DNA of 64,000 bases, from NCBI GenBank assembly GCA_002868945.1, contig PKTX01000020.1, positions 54,513-118,512 of the forward strand, written 5' to 3'. Under the pieces are notes generated by a model. The model was given only the letters and a program-made list of their open reading frames with translations, did not search any database and was not told the origin of the DNA. The stretch is from Desulfobulbaceae bacterium (GTDB lineage Bacteria > Desulfobacterota > Desulfobulbia > Desulfobulbales > SURF-16). The position numbers were made by a program, and so were the translations under genes. Below, piece after piece: positions 8,982 to 19,588 of the stretch. How positions within the stretch are numbered: position 1 is the first letter of the stretch; each line of letters starts with the position of its first letter.

Positions 8982-9506
8982 TCAGGCAAAACAGAGACCA
9001 CAGTCCGGGCAGGTGGTGGTGGAGGTCTCAAACTCAAAACCACAGGCCGGGCAGCTGGCCACACCGGCATCCTGATCAAAAACGCCATGGCAGTGGCTCG
9101 TGTCATGATCAGCCAGACAGGTGATCTGCTGGAAATCCTGCTGGATCAGCTCATAGGCGGCCTGGGCGTCTTCCCGGCGCACCTGGAGGGACAAGGAGGA
9201 GCCGCAGCACCCCTTGTTGCAGCCCCCCGCATCACTGACAATGGCCATGCCGATATTCTCGGCCGCAAAAAGCTCTGCCAATCGCTGCAAATCGGCCAGC
9301 GCCCCCTTATGTATGGTGACAATATCGTCATCCGCTGTCAGGTCGCCGCGCCGCTTGGCCCGGGCCGCCTGGATCTGGCCGACAAAATCGGCCATCTCCC
9401 TGCCGGTCAGCAGGGTAATCTTGCAGGTGGCACAGCTCTCCACCTCAGCCCGATACTCGTCCCGACAGGTGGGGCAATACTTCAGCTCAGCGTCGTATCT
9501 CATCAT
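8982..9506 (-). CDS. Small double zinc-ribbon protein with DUF2007-like centre
   Basis: This 174-residue protein of unknown function has Cys pairs at both ends: YCPTC...CATC near the start (about residues 10-28), and SCPAC...TCPDC at the C-terminus. Both look like zinc ribbons. The middle (about residues 65-120) resembles the DUF2007 signal-transducing fold, with LQRLAELFAAENIGMAIVSD, and carries an unusual Cys-rich loop GGCNKGCCGSS. GGGAGAAGAG just upstream favours the ATG at 9506 over the longer frame to 9530. It follows hslU on the same strand after about 60 bp. Confidence 0.7.
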   Translation of the reverse strand: MMRYDAELKYCPTCRDEYRAEVESCATCKITLLTGREMADFVGQIQAARAKRRGDLTADDDIVTIHKGALADLQRLAELFAAENIGMAIVSDAGGCNKGCCGSSLSLQVRREDAQAAYELIQQDFQQITCLADHDTSHCHGVFDQDAGVASCPACGFEFETSTTTCPDCGLCFA

Positions 9507-9567
9507 CTCTTCTCCCGGGGAACCGGCCAACTCAGGCAGCCCAAAATGGCCTGAACCGGATCGCCTC

Positions 9568-10926
9568 TTACAGAATGTAGCGGCTCAGGTCCTGATCCTC
9601 GGAAATATCATGCAGCTGACTTTCCACATAATCGGCCGTCACCTCAAAGGTATCACCCCCCATGTTAGGGGCATCGTAGGAGAGGTCCTCCAGAAGACGC
9701 TCAAGAATGGTATGCAGGCGCCTGGCCCCGATATTCTCGGTCTTTTCATTGACGTCCGCAGCCATGCGGGCCATGGCGCGGATGGCCTCTTCGGTAAACA
9801 CAAGATCGACACCCTCGGTGGCCAGCAGGGCGACATACTGCTTGATCAGGGCATTTTCCGGTTCAGTGAGGATCCTGTAGAAATCCTCCTGATCCAGGGC
9901 ATCGAGTTCAACCCGCACCGGGAAACGGCCCTGCAGCTCCGGCACCAGGTCCGATGGCTTGCTGACATGAAAGGCACCACTGGCAATAAAGAGAATATGG
10001 TCGGTCTTCACCATGCCGTACTTGGTGGTCACGGTGGAGCCTTCGACAATGGGCAGCAAATCGCGCTGCACCCCCTCGCGCGACACCTCGCCGGCCGATG
10101 ATGAACCACCGCTGCGCGAGGCGATCTTGTCGATCTCATCCAGAAAAATGATACCGGCCTGCTCAACGCGCTGCAGGGCCAGCCTGGTGACCCTGTCCAT
10201 GTCAATGAGCTTTTCCGCCTCCTGCTTTTCGAGAAGGATCAGGGCCTCCTTAACCGGCATTTTGCGGCGTTCACTCTTTTTGGGAAAAAGCTTGGAAAAC
10301 ATATCCTTCATGGAAGAGCCCATATCGTCCATGGGGCCGGAAGAAAAGACCTCCACCATGGGCATGGCCGGCGGCGCCTGCTCCACGTCCATCTCCACCT
10401 GGCGCTCATCAAGCTTGCCGTCGTCTAGCATCTGCCGGAACTTATCCCGAGTGGGGGAGACGGCCGGATCAGCAGCATCAACACCGGGGGCCTTGGGCGC
10501 CGGCGGCACCAACAGGTCGAGGATACGTTCCCTGGCCATGGCAGCGGCCTTCTCCTTGACCGCCTCGGCCTCTTCCTCCTTGACCAGGGTGATGGCAAGC
10601 TCGGTGAGGTCGCGGATCATTGATTCCACATCACGGCCCACATAGCCCACCTCGGTGAACTTGGTGGCCTCCACCTTGAGAAAGGGGGAACGATCAAGCT
10701 GAGCCAGGCGGCGCGCAATCTCGGTCTTGCCGACGCCGGTGGGGCCGATCATGATGATATTCTTGGGGGCAATCTCGTCGCGCAGGGGCAGCGGCACCTG
10801 CTGGCGTCGCCACCTGTTACGCAGGGCAACGGCCACAAAGCGTTTGGCATTATCCTGGCCGACAATATATTTGTCGAGACTGCTGACTATTTCCTTGGGG
10901 GTCAGGGACTTTATTGGATCGTTCAT
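9568..10926 (-). CDS. hslU: ATP-dependent protease ATPase subunit HslU (ClpY)
   Basis: This is a 452-residue AAA+ unfoldase of the HslUV protease. It starts with the HslU N-terminus [21 protein letters not shown]. Walker A is GPTGVGKTE, followed by the conserved [19 protein letters not shown] pore-loop region. The acid-rich intermediate I-domain spans about residues 110-240. Walker B is [11 protein letters not shown], and the sensor/C-terminal [18 protein letters not shown] and the final DLSRYIL tail activate HslV. Length and domains are standard. Its start overlaps the hslV stop by four bases, so translation is coupled. Confidence 0.97.
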   Translation of the reverse strand: MNDPIKSLTPKEIVSSLDKYIVGQDNAKRFVAVALRNRWRRQQVPLPLRDEIAPKNIIMIGPTGVGKTEIARRLAQLDRSPFLKVEATKFTEVGYVGRDVESMIRDLTELAITLVKEEEAEAVKEKAAAMARERILDLLVPPAPKAPGVDAADPAVSPTRDKFRQMLDDGKLDERQVEMDVEQAPPAMPMVEVFSSGPMDDMGSSMKDMFSKLFPKKSERRKMPVKEALILLEKQEAEKLIDMDRVTRLALQRVEQAGIIFLDEIDKIASRSGGSSSAGEVSREGVQRDLLPIVEGSTVTTKYGMVKTDHILFIASGAFHVSKPSDLVPELQGRFPVRVELDALDQEDFYRILTEPENALIKQYVALLATEGVDLVFTEEAIRAMARMAADVNEKTENIGARRLHTILERLLEDLSYDAPNMGGDTFEVTADYVESQLHDISEDQDLSRYIL

Positions 10927-11462
10927 ACTTTTTCCACAACGATATTGGTATTGGTAAAGACGCAGATGGAAGCGGCGATCTCCATGGCGGCCCGACAGAT
11001 CTGCTCGGCATCAAGATCACTATGGGCGATGAGGGCCTTGGCCGCGGACTGGGCATAGGCACCGCCGGAGCCGATGGCCAGAATACCGTCATCAGACTCA
11101 ATAACATCGCCGGTGCCGGTGAGCAGCAGGGAGTAATCCTTGTCCGCCGCAATAAGCATGGCCTCAAGACGGCGCAGCATCTTGTCGGTACGCCACTCCT
11201 TGGCCAACTCCACCGAGGCGCGCATGAGGTTGCCGTTAAACTGCTCCAGCTTCTGTTCAAGTTTGTCAAAAAGGGTAAAGGCATCGGCAGTGGCGCCGGC
11301 AAAACCGGTGACCACCTTGTTATGAAAGAGACGCCGCACCTTGCGGGCCTCATGCTTCATCACCGTATTACCCAGGGAGACCTGACCATCACCGGCCATA
11401 ACCACCTCGTCCCTATGACGCACACAGATAATAGTCGTCGATCGAATTATCGGTTTTTCCAT
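10923..11462 (-). CDS. hslV: ATP-dependent protease peptidase subunit HslV
   Basis: This is a 179-residue proteasome-beta-like peptidase. The nucleophilic threonine is exposed after processing within RSTTIICVR (Thr near residue 9), and [14 protein letters not shown] and the [14 protein letters not shown] segment are classic HslV. The N-terminal extension is a few residues longer than in E. coli HslV. It is the first gene of the hslVU pair, with xerC upstream on the same strand, an arrangement common in Desulfobacterota and Firmicutes. Confidence 0.96.
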   Translation of the reverse strand: MEKPIIRSTTIICVRHRDEVVMAGDGQVSLGNTVMKHEARKVRRLFHNKVVTGFAGATADAFTLFDKLEQKLEQFNGNLMRASVELAKEWRTDKMLRRLEAMLIAADKDYSLLLTGTGDVIESDDGILAIGSGGAYAQSAAKALIAHSDLDAEQICRAAMEIAASICVFTNTNIVVEKV

Positions 11463-11608
11463 TTTTATTCATCTACTCAATAAGTTTTAAAAATTCTTAA
11501 CAGCATGCAAGACAAGAGCGAGCCAGGGAAGGCAGGAACAAAGAAAACAGCGCCTTGCCTCACTTTGCCAGTCTCTTTTGCCAGACATTGGCGTTTTTTT
11601 TCAGCCTG

Positions 11609-12517
11609 TCAAGCTTTCGGGTGGGCCTTGTCGTACACCGCCATTAAATGATCCACGGTCAAATGGGTGTACTTCTGAGTGGTGGAGAGACTGGCGTGGC
11701 CCAGCAATTCCTGGACAACACGCAGATCCGCTCCCATCTCCAGGAGATGGGTGGCAAAAGAGTGGCGCAGGGCATGCGGGGTTACCGGGGCGCTCATACC
11801 GGCCCGTTGGGCATAGGCCTGCACCATCCTTTCAATGGAACGGGTGGTGAGCCGGCCGCCCCGGTTGTTGAGAAACAGGGCCTGTTCAGCAACATTTTTA
11901 CCCTGCTGGCGACGCTTGGCCAGCAGGCTGGCCCGCCTGTCAAGATAGTGATGCACCGCATCAAGGGCCTGGGAGCCCACCGGAATAAGTCTCTCTTTAT
12001 TTCCTTTGCCGACTACCCTAACCATTCCACCAACAAAATCAACCTGCTCAAGATCAAGATTGACGATTTCCGCCACCCGCATGCCGGTGGAGTAGAGAAG
12101 CTCAAGGATGGCCCGATCCCGATGTTGGAATTGATCTTTGGCGCCGGGCTCTTCCAGCAGGGTAAAAACCTCGTCCACACTCAAGAAAAGGGGAATGTGA
12201 CTGCCCAGCTTGGGCATGGAGACAGCGGCAACCGGATCGACGTCTAGCACCTTCCGACGCAGGAGATAGCGGAAAAAGGTGCGCAGGGCCGAGATTTTGC
12301 GGGCCACGGAATTGGCCTTATTCCTGCCGTTGAGATGAAAAACCCAGGCCCTGACATCCTTGGCATCAAGCTCCGTCAAGGGCCTGTCACCCTGAAAGGC
12401 CAGAAATTCTTTTATATCGCGCTGATAACCGGCCACGGTATGGGGAGAATAGCCTTTTTCGACGCTGAGCCAGGTGAGAAAACGACTGAGATGTGGACTC
12501 TTTGATTTCCTGGTCAC
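11609..12517 (-). CDS. xerC: Tyrosine recombinase XerC
   Basis: This is a 302-residue tyrosine site-specific recombinase. It has an N-terminal SAM-like DNA-binding domain (residues 1-100) and a C-terminal catalytic domain with STGMRVAEI (first Arg), a Lys in VVGKGNKER, HALRHSFATHLL (His and second Arg), a His in LLGHASLSTTQ, and the nucleophile Tyr in TQKYTHL. This is the XerC/D set that resolves chromosome dimers at dif. Lack of any nearby integron or phage gene and the hslVU neighbourhood favour the housekeeping XerC. Translation starts at GTG 12517, preceded by AAGGAA. Confidence 0.92.
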   Translation of the reverse strand: MTRKSKSPHLSRFLTWLSVEKGYSPHTVAGYQRDIKEFLAFQGDRPLTELDAKDVRAWVFHLNGRNKANSVARKISALRTFFRYLLRRKVLDVDPVAAVSMPKLGSHIPLFLSVDEVFTLLEEPGAKDQFQHRDRAILELLYSTGMRVAEIVNLDLEQVDFVGGMVRVVGKGNKERLIPVGSQALDAVHHYLDRRASLLAKRRQQGKNVAEQALFLNNRGGRLTTRSIERMVQAYAQRAGMSAPVTPHALRHSFATHLLEMGADLRVVQELLGHASLSTTQKYTHLTVDHLMAVYDKAHPKA

Positions 12518-12688
12518 TGGGCTTCCTTACAGGCTTGATAAATGTGGCACGCTCCCGCTTACAGCTGACAATTACCACAGGCAAGTTTTTTTTTAAACCG
12601 TTGCCAGGCACAGGTTATTCATTTATCATGTCACTTTTTGCGTGGCGCCTGTTGCCGGAGCGCATCCCCAGCCAAAGGAAAAATTATC

Positions 12689-12922
12689 ATGGCCAGAAAA
12701 ACCTTTGAAGACGCCCTTGCAAAGCTTGAGGAAATCACCAGGGAACTTGAAAGCGGTGATCTCAGCCTTGAGGCCAGCCTCAAAAAATTTGAGGAAGGCA
12801 TCACCCTGGCCCGATTCTGCAACACCAAGCTTGAGGAGTGCCAGCACAAGGTCTCCCTTCTCCAGGAAAAAAACGGCTCTGTCACCGAGACCCCTTTCAA
12901 CGTCAATGACAATGGATCTTAA
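12689..12922 (+). CDS. xseB: Exodeoxyribonuclease VII small subunit
   Basis: This is a 77-residue XseB protein with the family start [20 protein letters not shown] and the [11 protein letters not shown] segment, a two-helix coiled coil that binds XseA. AAAGGAA lies upstream of ATG 12689. The open frame upstream of this ATG has no family match. Its 3' end overlaps the start of ispA, an arrangement (xseB-ispA-dxs) widely conserved in proteobacteria. The large subunit xseA is not in the window. Confidence 0.92.
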   Translation: MARKTFEDALAKLEEITRELESGDLSLEASLKKFEEGITLARFCNTKLEECQHKVSLLQEKNGSVTETPFNVNDNGS

Positions 12923-13802
12923 GGCCTACCTCCACGAAAAACGCCTTATTGTTGAACAGACCCTGCAGGATCTCATGCTGACGCCGCAGGGCCTGCTTGC
13001 CGAACATATTGAGGCCATGTCCTACTCCCTCTTTGCCGGCGGCAAACGGGTGCGCCCCATCCTCTGTATTGCCGCGGCAGAATCGCTGGGCACCGATCTG
13101 AACGGTCTGCTGCCTGTTGCCGCCAGCCTGGAGTTTATCCACACCTACTCCCTGATCCACGACGACCTGCCGGCCATGGATAACGATGAACTGCGGCGTT
13201 GCAAACCGACCAATCACATCGTCCACGGCGAGGCAGCGGCCATCCTGGCCGGTGACGGCCTGTTGACCATGGCCTTCGAGATCCTCAGTGCCCCGCAACT
13301 AAGGCCCACAATCAGCGCCGAGAAACAGGTACGCCTCATCCATATCCTGGCCACGGCCGCCGGACCTCAGGGCATGGTGGGTGGCCAGGCCATTGATATC
13401 GCCTCTGAGGGCAAAGAGATACCCTTTACAACCCTGCGCTATCTGCACAGCTGCAAAACCGGCGCCCTGATCACTGCCGCTGTCCAGATGGGCGCCGTGC
13501 TGGGCGATGCCGATGCCGAACAGTATCAGGCCTTCACCGATTATGGCCGCAACATCGGCCTTGCCTTTCAAATCGTCGATGATTTATTGAATGTCGAGAG
13601 CACCACGGAACAACTCGGCAAGGCGGCCGGCTCCGATGCGGAGCTGGACAAGGCCACCTACCCTGCCTTTTTCGGGGTTGAGGAAACCAAGAAAAAGGCC
13701 CTCAATGCCGTTGCCGAGGCCATCCGTGCCCTGGACGGTTTTGACGGCAAAGCCGATCCCCTGCGCGAAATCGCCAACTATATATATTATCGGAAACGAT
13801 AG
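12906..13802 (+). CDS. ispA: Farnesyl/geranylgeranyl diphosphate synthase
   Basis: This is a 298-residue trans-prenyltransferase that condenses IPP with allylic diphosphates. Landmarks are [10 protein letters not shown], the first Asp-rich motif IHDDLPAMD near residue 85, KTGALI near residue 180, and the second Asp-rich motif [10 protein letters not shown] near residue 225. Two in-frame ATGs (12906 and 12912) lie inside the end of xseB with no clear ribosome site, so initiation probably depends on coupling to xseB. Product chain length is uncertain. It supplies dxs-pathway intermediates to polyprenyl and quinone synthesis with the downstream dxs. Confidence 0.92.
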   Translation: MTMDLKAYLHEKRLIVEQTLQDLMLTPQGLLAEHIEAMSYSLFAGGKRVRPILCIAAAESLGTDLNGLLPVAASLEFIHTYSLIHDDLPAMDNDELRRCKPTNHIVHGEAAAILAGDGLLTMAFEILSAPQLRPTISAEKQVRLIHILATAAGPQGMVGGQAIDIASEGKEIPFTTLRYLHSCKTGALITAAVQMGAVLGDADAEQYQAFTDYGRNIGLAFQIVDDLLNVESTTEQLGKAAGSDAELDKATYPAFFGVEETKKKALNAVAEAIRALDGFDGKADPLREIANYIYYRKR

Positions 13803-13827
13803 CTCTGCGAGGCCTAGAAATCAGATC

Positions 13828-15717
13828 ATGTCTTACCCTCTGTTGGAAAAAATCGACTCTCCCTTTGACCTGCGCCGCCTGCCGCCTGCCGACCTTCCCC
13901 GGCTTGCCGAAGAGATCCGTGCCAAGATCATTGAAACGGTCTGTGTCACCGGTGGCCATCTGGCCCCCTGCCTCGGCGTGGTTGAACTGACCCTGGCCCT
14001 CCATTACATTTTTAACACGCCGGATGACAAGCTCATCTGGGATGTGGGGCATCAGGCCTATGCCCACAAGCTGATCACCGGACGCCGCGACCAGTTTCAC
14101 ACTCTGCGTCAATACAAGGGGATCAGCGGCTTTCCCAAGCGTGATGAAAGCACCTATGACACCTTTGACACGGGGCACAGCTCCACCTCCATCTCTGCCA
14201 GTCTGGGTATCAGCCTGGCCAAGTGTCTCAAGGGCGACACAGCCAAGACCCTGGCGGTTATCGGCGACGGCTCCATGACCGGCGGCATGGCCTTTGAGGC
14301 CCTCAACCAGGCCGGTCACCTGGGTAAGGATCTGGTGGTTATTCTCAATGATAACGAGATGTCCATCTCTGCCAATGTCGGTGCCCTGTCCAGCTTTCTA
14401 AGTCGTAAGCTCACCGGCAAGACCATTGTCCGCTTCAAAAAGGAGATGGAACATTTCCTCAAGGGTTTTCATGGTGTCGGCGACAACATCCTCCAGGTTC
14501 TGAAAAAGAGTGAAGAGAGCTTCAAGGGCTTTTTTACACCGGGCATGCTCTTTGAGGCCCTCAAATTTGAGTATATCGGCCCGATAAACGGTCACGATAT
14601 GGCCGCCCTGCTGGAGACCCTGGAGAATGTCCGCGATCTACACGACGGCCCGGTTCTGGTGCATGTGCTGACCACCAAGGGTAAGGGCTATGCCCCGGCT
14701 GAGAAGAATCCCGGCTCCTACCATGGCGTCGGCCCCTTTGACAAGACATCAGGCAAGGCCCTGCCCACCAACCCCACTCCCATCTCCTACACCCAGACCT
14801 TCGGCGACACCCTGGTGGAGATAGCGGAAAAGGACCCACGCGTAGCGGCAATCAGTGCCGCCATGCCGGCCGGCACCGGCCTCACCAGGTTTGCCAATCT
14901 CTATCCGGAACGTTTTTTTGATGTGGGGATTGCCGAGCAGCATGCCGTAACCTTTGCCGCCGGCCTGGCCACCGAGGGCATCCTGCCGGTGGTGGCCATC
15001 TATTCCACCTTTTTCCAGCGTGCCCTGGACCAGATCATCCACGACGTCTGCCTGCCCAACCTGCCGGTGACCTTTGCCATTGATCGGGCCGGCGTGGTGG
15101 GCGATGACGGCCCCACTCATCATGGTGTCTTTGACCTCAGTTTTTTCCGCTTTATCCCCAACATGGTGGTTATGGCGCCCAAGGATGAGGCGGAGCTGCA
15201 AAACATGCTCTACACCTCCATCCTGCTGCCCGGCCCCTCAGCGGTGCGTTACTGCCGTGGGAACGGTGTTGGTGTCAGCCTGCATCAAGAACTGAGCAAA
15301 ATCCCTTACGGCCAGGGCGAACTGCTGCGCCAGGGCACCGATATCCTGCTTCTGCCCATCGGTAATCGGGTCTACCCTGCCCTTGAGGCCGCCGAGGGCT
15401 TGGAAAAACTGGGCATCAGCGCCGCGGTGATCAACCCACGCTTTGTCACTCCCATTGACGGCGACCTCATCTGTGAATGGGCTGCGGCCACCGGCAAGGT
15501 CATCACCATTGAGGACAACGTCAAGAAAGGCGGCTTTGGCAGCGCGGTACTGGAACTCTTTGCCCGCCGCAAACTTCATCACATCAATACCACTCTCCTC
15601 GGTTTCCCTGATAAATTCATGGAACATGGTCCGCAAGAGACCCTCTGGCACCTCGGCAAGGTTGACACGCCGGCCATTATCAGCAGCGCCCTGGCAATGG
15701 TGGAGCCAACCAGTTAG
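13828..15717 (+). CDS. dxs: 1-deoxy-D-xylulose-5-phosphate synthase
   Basis: This is a 629-residue ThDP enzyme that condenses pyruvate and glyceraldehyde 3-phosphate, the first step of the MEP pathway. Evidence: [31 protein letters not shown], the ThDP-binding [15 protein letters not shown] followed by NDNEMSIS, and the transketolase Pyr-domain [15 protein letters not shown] with its catalytic Glu. Length is normal. The frame is open upstream inside ispA, but [12 protein letters not shown] is the family start at 13828, 25 bp after the ispA stop. Together with the ispH fusion gene at 3.8-5.5 kb, it shows that the organism uses the MEP pathway. Confidence 0.96.
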   Translation: MSYPLLEKIDSPFDLRRLPPADLPRLAEEIRAKIIETVCVTGGHLAPCLGVVELTLALHYIFNTPDDKLIWDVGHQAYAHKLITGRRDQFHTLRQYKGISGFPKRDESTYDTFDTGHSSTSISASLGISLAKCLKGDTAKTLAVIGDGSMTGGMAFEALNQAGHLGKDLVVILNDNEMSISANVGALSSFLSRKLTGKTIVRFKKEMEHFLKGFHGVGDNILQVLKKSEESFKGFFTPGMLFEALKFEYIGPINGHDMAALLETLENVRDLHDGPVLVHVLTTKGKGYAPAEKNPGSYHGVGPFDKTSGKALPTNPTPISYTQTFGDTLVEIAEKDPRVAAISAAMPAGTGLTRFANLYPERFFDVGIAEQHAVTFAAGLATEGILPVVAIYSTFFQRALDQIIHDVCLPNLPVTFAIDRAGVVGDDGPTHHGVFDLSFFRFIPNMVVMAPKDEAELQNMLYTSILLPGPSAVRYCRGNGVGVSLHQELSKIPYGQGELLRQGTDILLLPIGNRVYPALEAAEGLEKLGISAAVINPRFVTPIDGDLICEWAAATGKVITIEDNVKKGGFGSAVLELFARRKLHHINTTLLGFPDKFMEHGPQETLWHLGKVDTPAIISSALAMVEPTS

Positions 15718-15774
15718 TACCTGCGCAAAAATACGGACTGTGCATTCACCCCTCTTTGCAGAGAGAAAAAGAGA

Positions 15775-15830
15775 TCGACCACAAAAAAAGAGGCTGTCCC
15801 AAAAGGGGCAGCCTCTTTTTTTGTGGTCGA
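15775..15830. terminator. Long bidirectional terminator between dxs and mvhD
   Basis: A 56-nt inverted repeat has arms TCGACCACAAAAAAAGAGG... and its complement, nearly perfect over about 25 bases around an AAAA loop. A-tracts and T-tracts on both sides let it serve the convergent dxs (plus) and mvhD (minus) transcripts. Confidence 0.85.
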
Positions 15831-15841
15831 AACTGAACAAT

Positions 15842-15899
15842 CCGTACCGATCCGGCTTCGGGCCGGAAAATGGCGCAACCTCACCAACCGGATAGTTAC
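15842..15899. repeat. Short hairpin-bearing intergenic repeat, copy 2
   Basis: This is the second copy of the element at 5523-5578. It shares CCGTACC, ATCCGGCTTC, GCCGGAAA and ATGGC.CAA in the same order and ends with GGATAGTTAC. CCGGCTTCGGGCCGG forms a hairpin. It sits between the terminator and the 3' end of mvhD. Confidence 0.65.
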
Positions 15900-15905
15900 A
15901 AAAAT

Positions 15906-16502
15906 CTATTCCAGGGCAGAGGCCAGGCTCTTTTCCACCTTGGCCTCAACCGTCTCGGCAATGACCTTGCCGTCCAGGACATTGTCCTTGCGCAGGGAAC
16001 GGGTCGCTGTACCGAAACTGGTGCGTACCTTGCGGCTGGAGAGGGCCTCAAGGGCCTTTTCCAGGCGGGCCTTGAGCTCAGCCGGCTCAACCCCCTCGGC
16101 ATGGCCCAGGGGACCAAGCTCCCGCACCTGGGCGGTGAACTCGGTGATGAGCTTTACAAAACGCGGCGCCTCGGCAGCAGAGGCCCACTGCAGATTATAG
16201 CGGCGTTCATCCACACCTATATCACGGAGAACCTTGTGGACAAGGGCATGGACACCAATTGCATCGTAATTACCAAACTGGTAATGGCATTCGCCCAGTT
16301 GTCAGCCGCCGGTGAAGATGCCGGCGGCACCTTCAGCAAATCCGCGTAAAATAAAGGCGGGATCAACACGTCCCGTGCACATCACCCTGATGGTGCGAAG
16401 GTTGGGCGGGTACTGGTAACGGGCCACACCAGCCGCATCAGCGGCGGCGTAACAGCACCAGTTACAGAGAAACCCTAATATCTTGGGATTATAGTCACTC
16501 AT
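15906..16502 (-). CDS. mvhD: MvhD-type electron-transfer [2Fe-2S] subunit, selenoprotein
   Basis: This 198-residue MvhD/FrhD-family protein passes electrons between a hydrogenase or formate dehydrogenase and HdrA. The frame runs from ATG 16502 through an in-frame TGA at 16302-16304 (residue 67) to the stop at 15906. Before the TGA it reads CNWCCYAAADAAG...GAAGIFTGG and after it QLGECHYQFGNYDA, then WASAAEAPRFVKLI. In relatives the TGA position is a cysteine (GGCHIGDCHY), and some MvhD homologues have selenocysteine there. A stem-loop follows the TGA at the expected distance. The start overlaps the hdrA stop by four bases (ATGA). Confidence 0.93.
16269..16301 (-). promoter_or_regulatory. Putative bacterial SECIS stem-loop of mvhD
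   Basis: Directly after the UGA, the mRNA can fold ATTACCA-GTT-TGGTAAT (arms at 16269-16275 and 16279-16285), a perfect 7-bp stem with its apical loop about 23 nt from the UGA. Bacterial SECIS elements sit in the coding sequence right after the UGA, with an apical loop bearing G/U, and bind SelB. The core CCAGUUUGG also occurs in the fdhA element. Confidence 0.6.
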
Positions 16503-19500
16503 TTTGTATCCTCTTCAATGGCGCCAAAGGCGGCAATCTGGGCAGAAATCTGATCCTGGGTGAAACCACCCATGTCAATGGCAAAGGTGGGGCAGCGCGA
16601 GGCACAGATGCCACAAGCCTTACAGGAGGCGGCAATGGTCTCGGCCTTACGTTTCTTGTCGACCTTGATCATCTTAATAGCTCCGTAGGGACAGATGGCC
16701 TCACAAATACCGCAGCCGATACAGGTCTCCTTGTCGATCACCGAGACAATGGGCGGTACGGTGACAGAGCCCCGAACCATGGGGATTGCCGCCTTGCCGG
16801 CAGCAGCCTGGGCCTGGACAATGGTCTCCTCAATAGGCTTGGGTGAGTGGGCCAGACCGCAGACATAGACACCTTCTACGGAAAGTTCCACCGGCCGCAG
16901 CTTAACATGGGCCTCCAGGTAAAATTCATCGGCAGTCACCGGCGCCTTGAGGAGCCTGGAAAGCTGTTCAGTACCTTCGGGAACAACACCGACACTCAGG
17001 GCGATCAGCTCCGGATTCATGGTGACCTGCTCCTGCAGAATGGGATCAAAGAAAGAAACTACCACACCATTACCCTTCTTCTGAACCTTGGGCTTGTTGT
17101 CCACCTCATAGGGGATAAAGATAACCCCCTTCTGACGAGCCTCCTGATAGGCATCCTCGGCATAACCATAGGTGCGCATGTCGCGATAGAGAACAATAAC
17201 CTGAGATTCAGGGTTTATCTCCTTGATCTTGAGGGCGTTTTTAACCGCCTGATTACAGCAGACCTTGGAGCAGTAGTTAAGGTCGTCACCACGGCTGCCG
17301 GCGCATTGAATCATCACCACGGAGCCGGGAGCGCGGTTCTTGGCCTTGCCGGCCAGCCTCGCCTCCAGGTCCAACTGCGTGACAACCTTCTTCGCCTTGC
17401 CAAGCATGAAATTCTTGGTGCGATGCTCCTTGCCGCCGGTGGCCAGGACGATAACGCCATGATCAATGGTCTTCTCGGTGCTCTTTTTGCCCGACTTCAC
17501 AGCCAGGACAGAGGAGAAGTTACCGATAAAACCGGCGGTGGTGGCAAGCTCCGTATTGGTATAGACGGAGATGTTTTTATTCTTCTTAACGCGCTCGGTG
17601 AGTTCCTTGAGCAGTGTGGCCGGATCTTCGCCCCAGATTGTCGACTTGATATTGGCCAGATTTCCGCCGAGCGCGGCTTGGCGTTCCACCAGATGGCAGT
17701 GAAAGCCCTGATCAGCCAGGGTCTCGGCAGCGGTCATGCCAGCGACGCCGCCACCGATAATAAGGGCGCCGGTGGTCACCGGAACGGTCTGTTCGGCCAG
17801 GGGCCTGCTGTGTCTGGCCTTGGCCACGCCCATGCGTACCAGATCCTTGGACTTGGCAGTGGCCTCCTCCGGCTCCTGGGCATGCACCCAGGAACAGTGG
17901 TCGCGGATGTTGACCATTTCAAAGAGAGAACGGTTGAGACCGGCATCCTTCAGGGTTTCCTGGAAGAGCGGTTCATGGGTCCGCGGTGAACAGGCGGACA
18001 TCACCAACCGGTTGAGCCTGTGCTCCTTGATCTTCTCCTTGATAACCTCCTGGGCATCCTGGGAACAGGCATAGAGGGTCTCGCTGAAGTAAGCGACGTT
18101 CTCCAGGCCGCCGGCATATTCGGCCACCTGCTTGACATCAACCGTGCTGCTGATGTTGATACCGCAGTGGCAGACAAAGACGCCGACCCGGACCTCTTCG
18201 TCATCGGTAACCGCCTGTTCCTGCGGATACTCCTTGACAATAATGGCGGCGTTACGTTGCTCCTTCATGATGGCGGAGGCCAGACCGGCAGCCGCAGAGG
18301 ACTGGGTGGCGGACTCAGGGATATCCTTGGGGCCCTGGAAGGCACCGGCCACCAGCACACCGTCATGGCTGGTCTGCAGGGGGCTGAAGGTGGCGCTGTC
18401 GGCAAAATCATACTTGTTCAGGGAAAAGCCGCCGATCTTCGCCAACTTCTTGGCATCGCCGGGTGATTCCAGGCCGACTGAAAGCACCACCATGTCAAAG
18501 GACTCAAAACGATGCCGGCCGTCCATGGTGGCATAGGTGAGTTTGAGATCCTTGCCCCACGGCATGACATCAGCAACCTTGGCGCGCACGAACTTGACGC
18601 CGTACTGCTCTTCGGCCCGTATCCGGGCCTGATCAAAGTCCTTACCCTGGGTGCGGATATCCATGTAAAAGATGGTAATCTCACACTCCGGATCATGCTC
18701 CTTGGCCACCATGGCCTCCTTGATGGCATACATACAGCATACCGAGGAGCAGTAGCCGTTATCGCAACCCAGATCGCGGGAGCCGACACACTGGATAAAG
18801 GCCAGCCGTTTGGGATGGGACTTGTCGGCACATTTCACCTCGCCCTCAAAGGGACCGGAGGCGTTGGTCATTCTCTCGAACTCAAGGGAGGTGACCACAT
18901 CAGGATGCTTGCCGTAGCCGTATTGGGCCAAGGTCTCTTCCGAGATCTTGCCGAAGCCGGGCGACATGATCACCGCACCAACGGCATATTCCTTGTCCTT
19001 TTCCTTCTGGCTGAAGTCAATGGCCTTGGACTGACAGACCGGCACACAGATCTGGCAGGTGTCATGCTTGAGATGCAGACAGGCGTCCGGGTCAATATAA
19101 TAGGTGGCCGGCACAGCCTGAGGATAATCGATATGGATAGGTCTGGTGATCGACAGTCCCTCATTATACTCGTCGGTCAAGTGACGGGGACAATACTGGG
19201 TACAGAGACCACAGGCCGTACACTTATCCGCATCAATGTAACGGGGGCGCAGACGCACCTTTGCCTTGAAATTCCCCGGCTCTCCCTTCAGAGAGAGGAG
19301 ATCCGCATTACTGACTATTTCGATATTTGGAGACCGACCGGCCTCTACCAGCTTAGGCGCCAGGATTCAAAGCGAACAGTCATTGGTCGGAAACGTTTTA
19401 TCGAGCTGGGCCATGGCACCGCCGACAGCCGGGCCCTTTTCCACGAGATAGACATAATAGCCAAGTTCGGTAAGATCAAGAGCAGCCTGGACGCCGGCGA

Positions 19501-19555
19501 TACCGCCACCGACCACCATCACTGCTCCGGATCCTTTCCCTTTTCCTTGTCCCAT
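16499..19555 (-). CDS. hdrA: Tandem HdrA-like flavoprotein, selenoprotein
   Basis: This 1018-residue flavoprotein appears to be two HdrA units in a row. Unit 1 (residues 1-440) has [31 protein letters not shown] with selenocysteine 63 from TGA 19367-19369, ferredoxin cysteines near 112, and a CVGSRD...YCSSVCC motif. Unit 2 (about 455-1018) repeats the N-domain ([21 protein letters not shown]), [13 protein letters not shown] near 600, [17 protein letters not shown], and ends with two 4Fe-4S motifs ([22 protein letters not shown]). HdrA carries the bifurcating FAD of Hdr complexes. No HdrB/C follows. ATG 19555 is preferred over GTG 19561. It is sandwiched between fdhA and mvhD. Confidence 0.93.
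19341..19366 (-). promoter_or_regulatory. Putative bacterial SECIS stem-loop of hdrA
   Basis: After the UGA at 19367-19369 the mRNA can pair GCCT with AGGC (about 9-12 and 23-26 nt downstream), enclosing a loop that contains CUGGU. The stem is weaker than the other two in this operon. The distance from the UGA fits bacterial SECIS elements. Confidence 0.4.
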
Positions 19556-19588
19556 AATCACACCAAATGAGTAAAATATTCTATTGCC

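Noticed and set aside
15906..16502. mvhD looks like two short genes or a pseudogene broken by a stop codon.
   Set aside because: The stop is TGA at the position of a conserved metal-site residue. Both halves are in one frame and a SECIS-like stem follows.
16499..19555. An apparent short FAD-domain gene (19367-19561) in front of a separate HdrA.
   Set aside because: The break is a TGA in the PTNDCSL-U-ILAPKL motif and the frame continues without shift.
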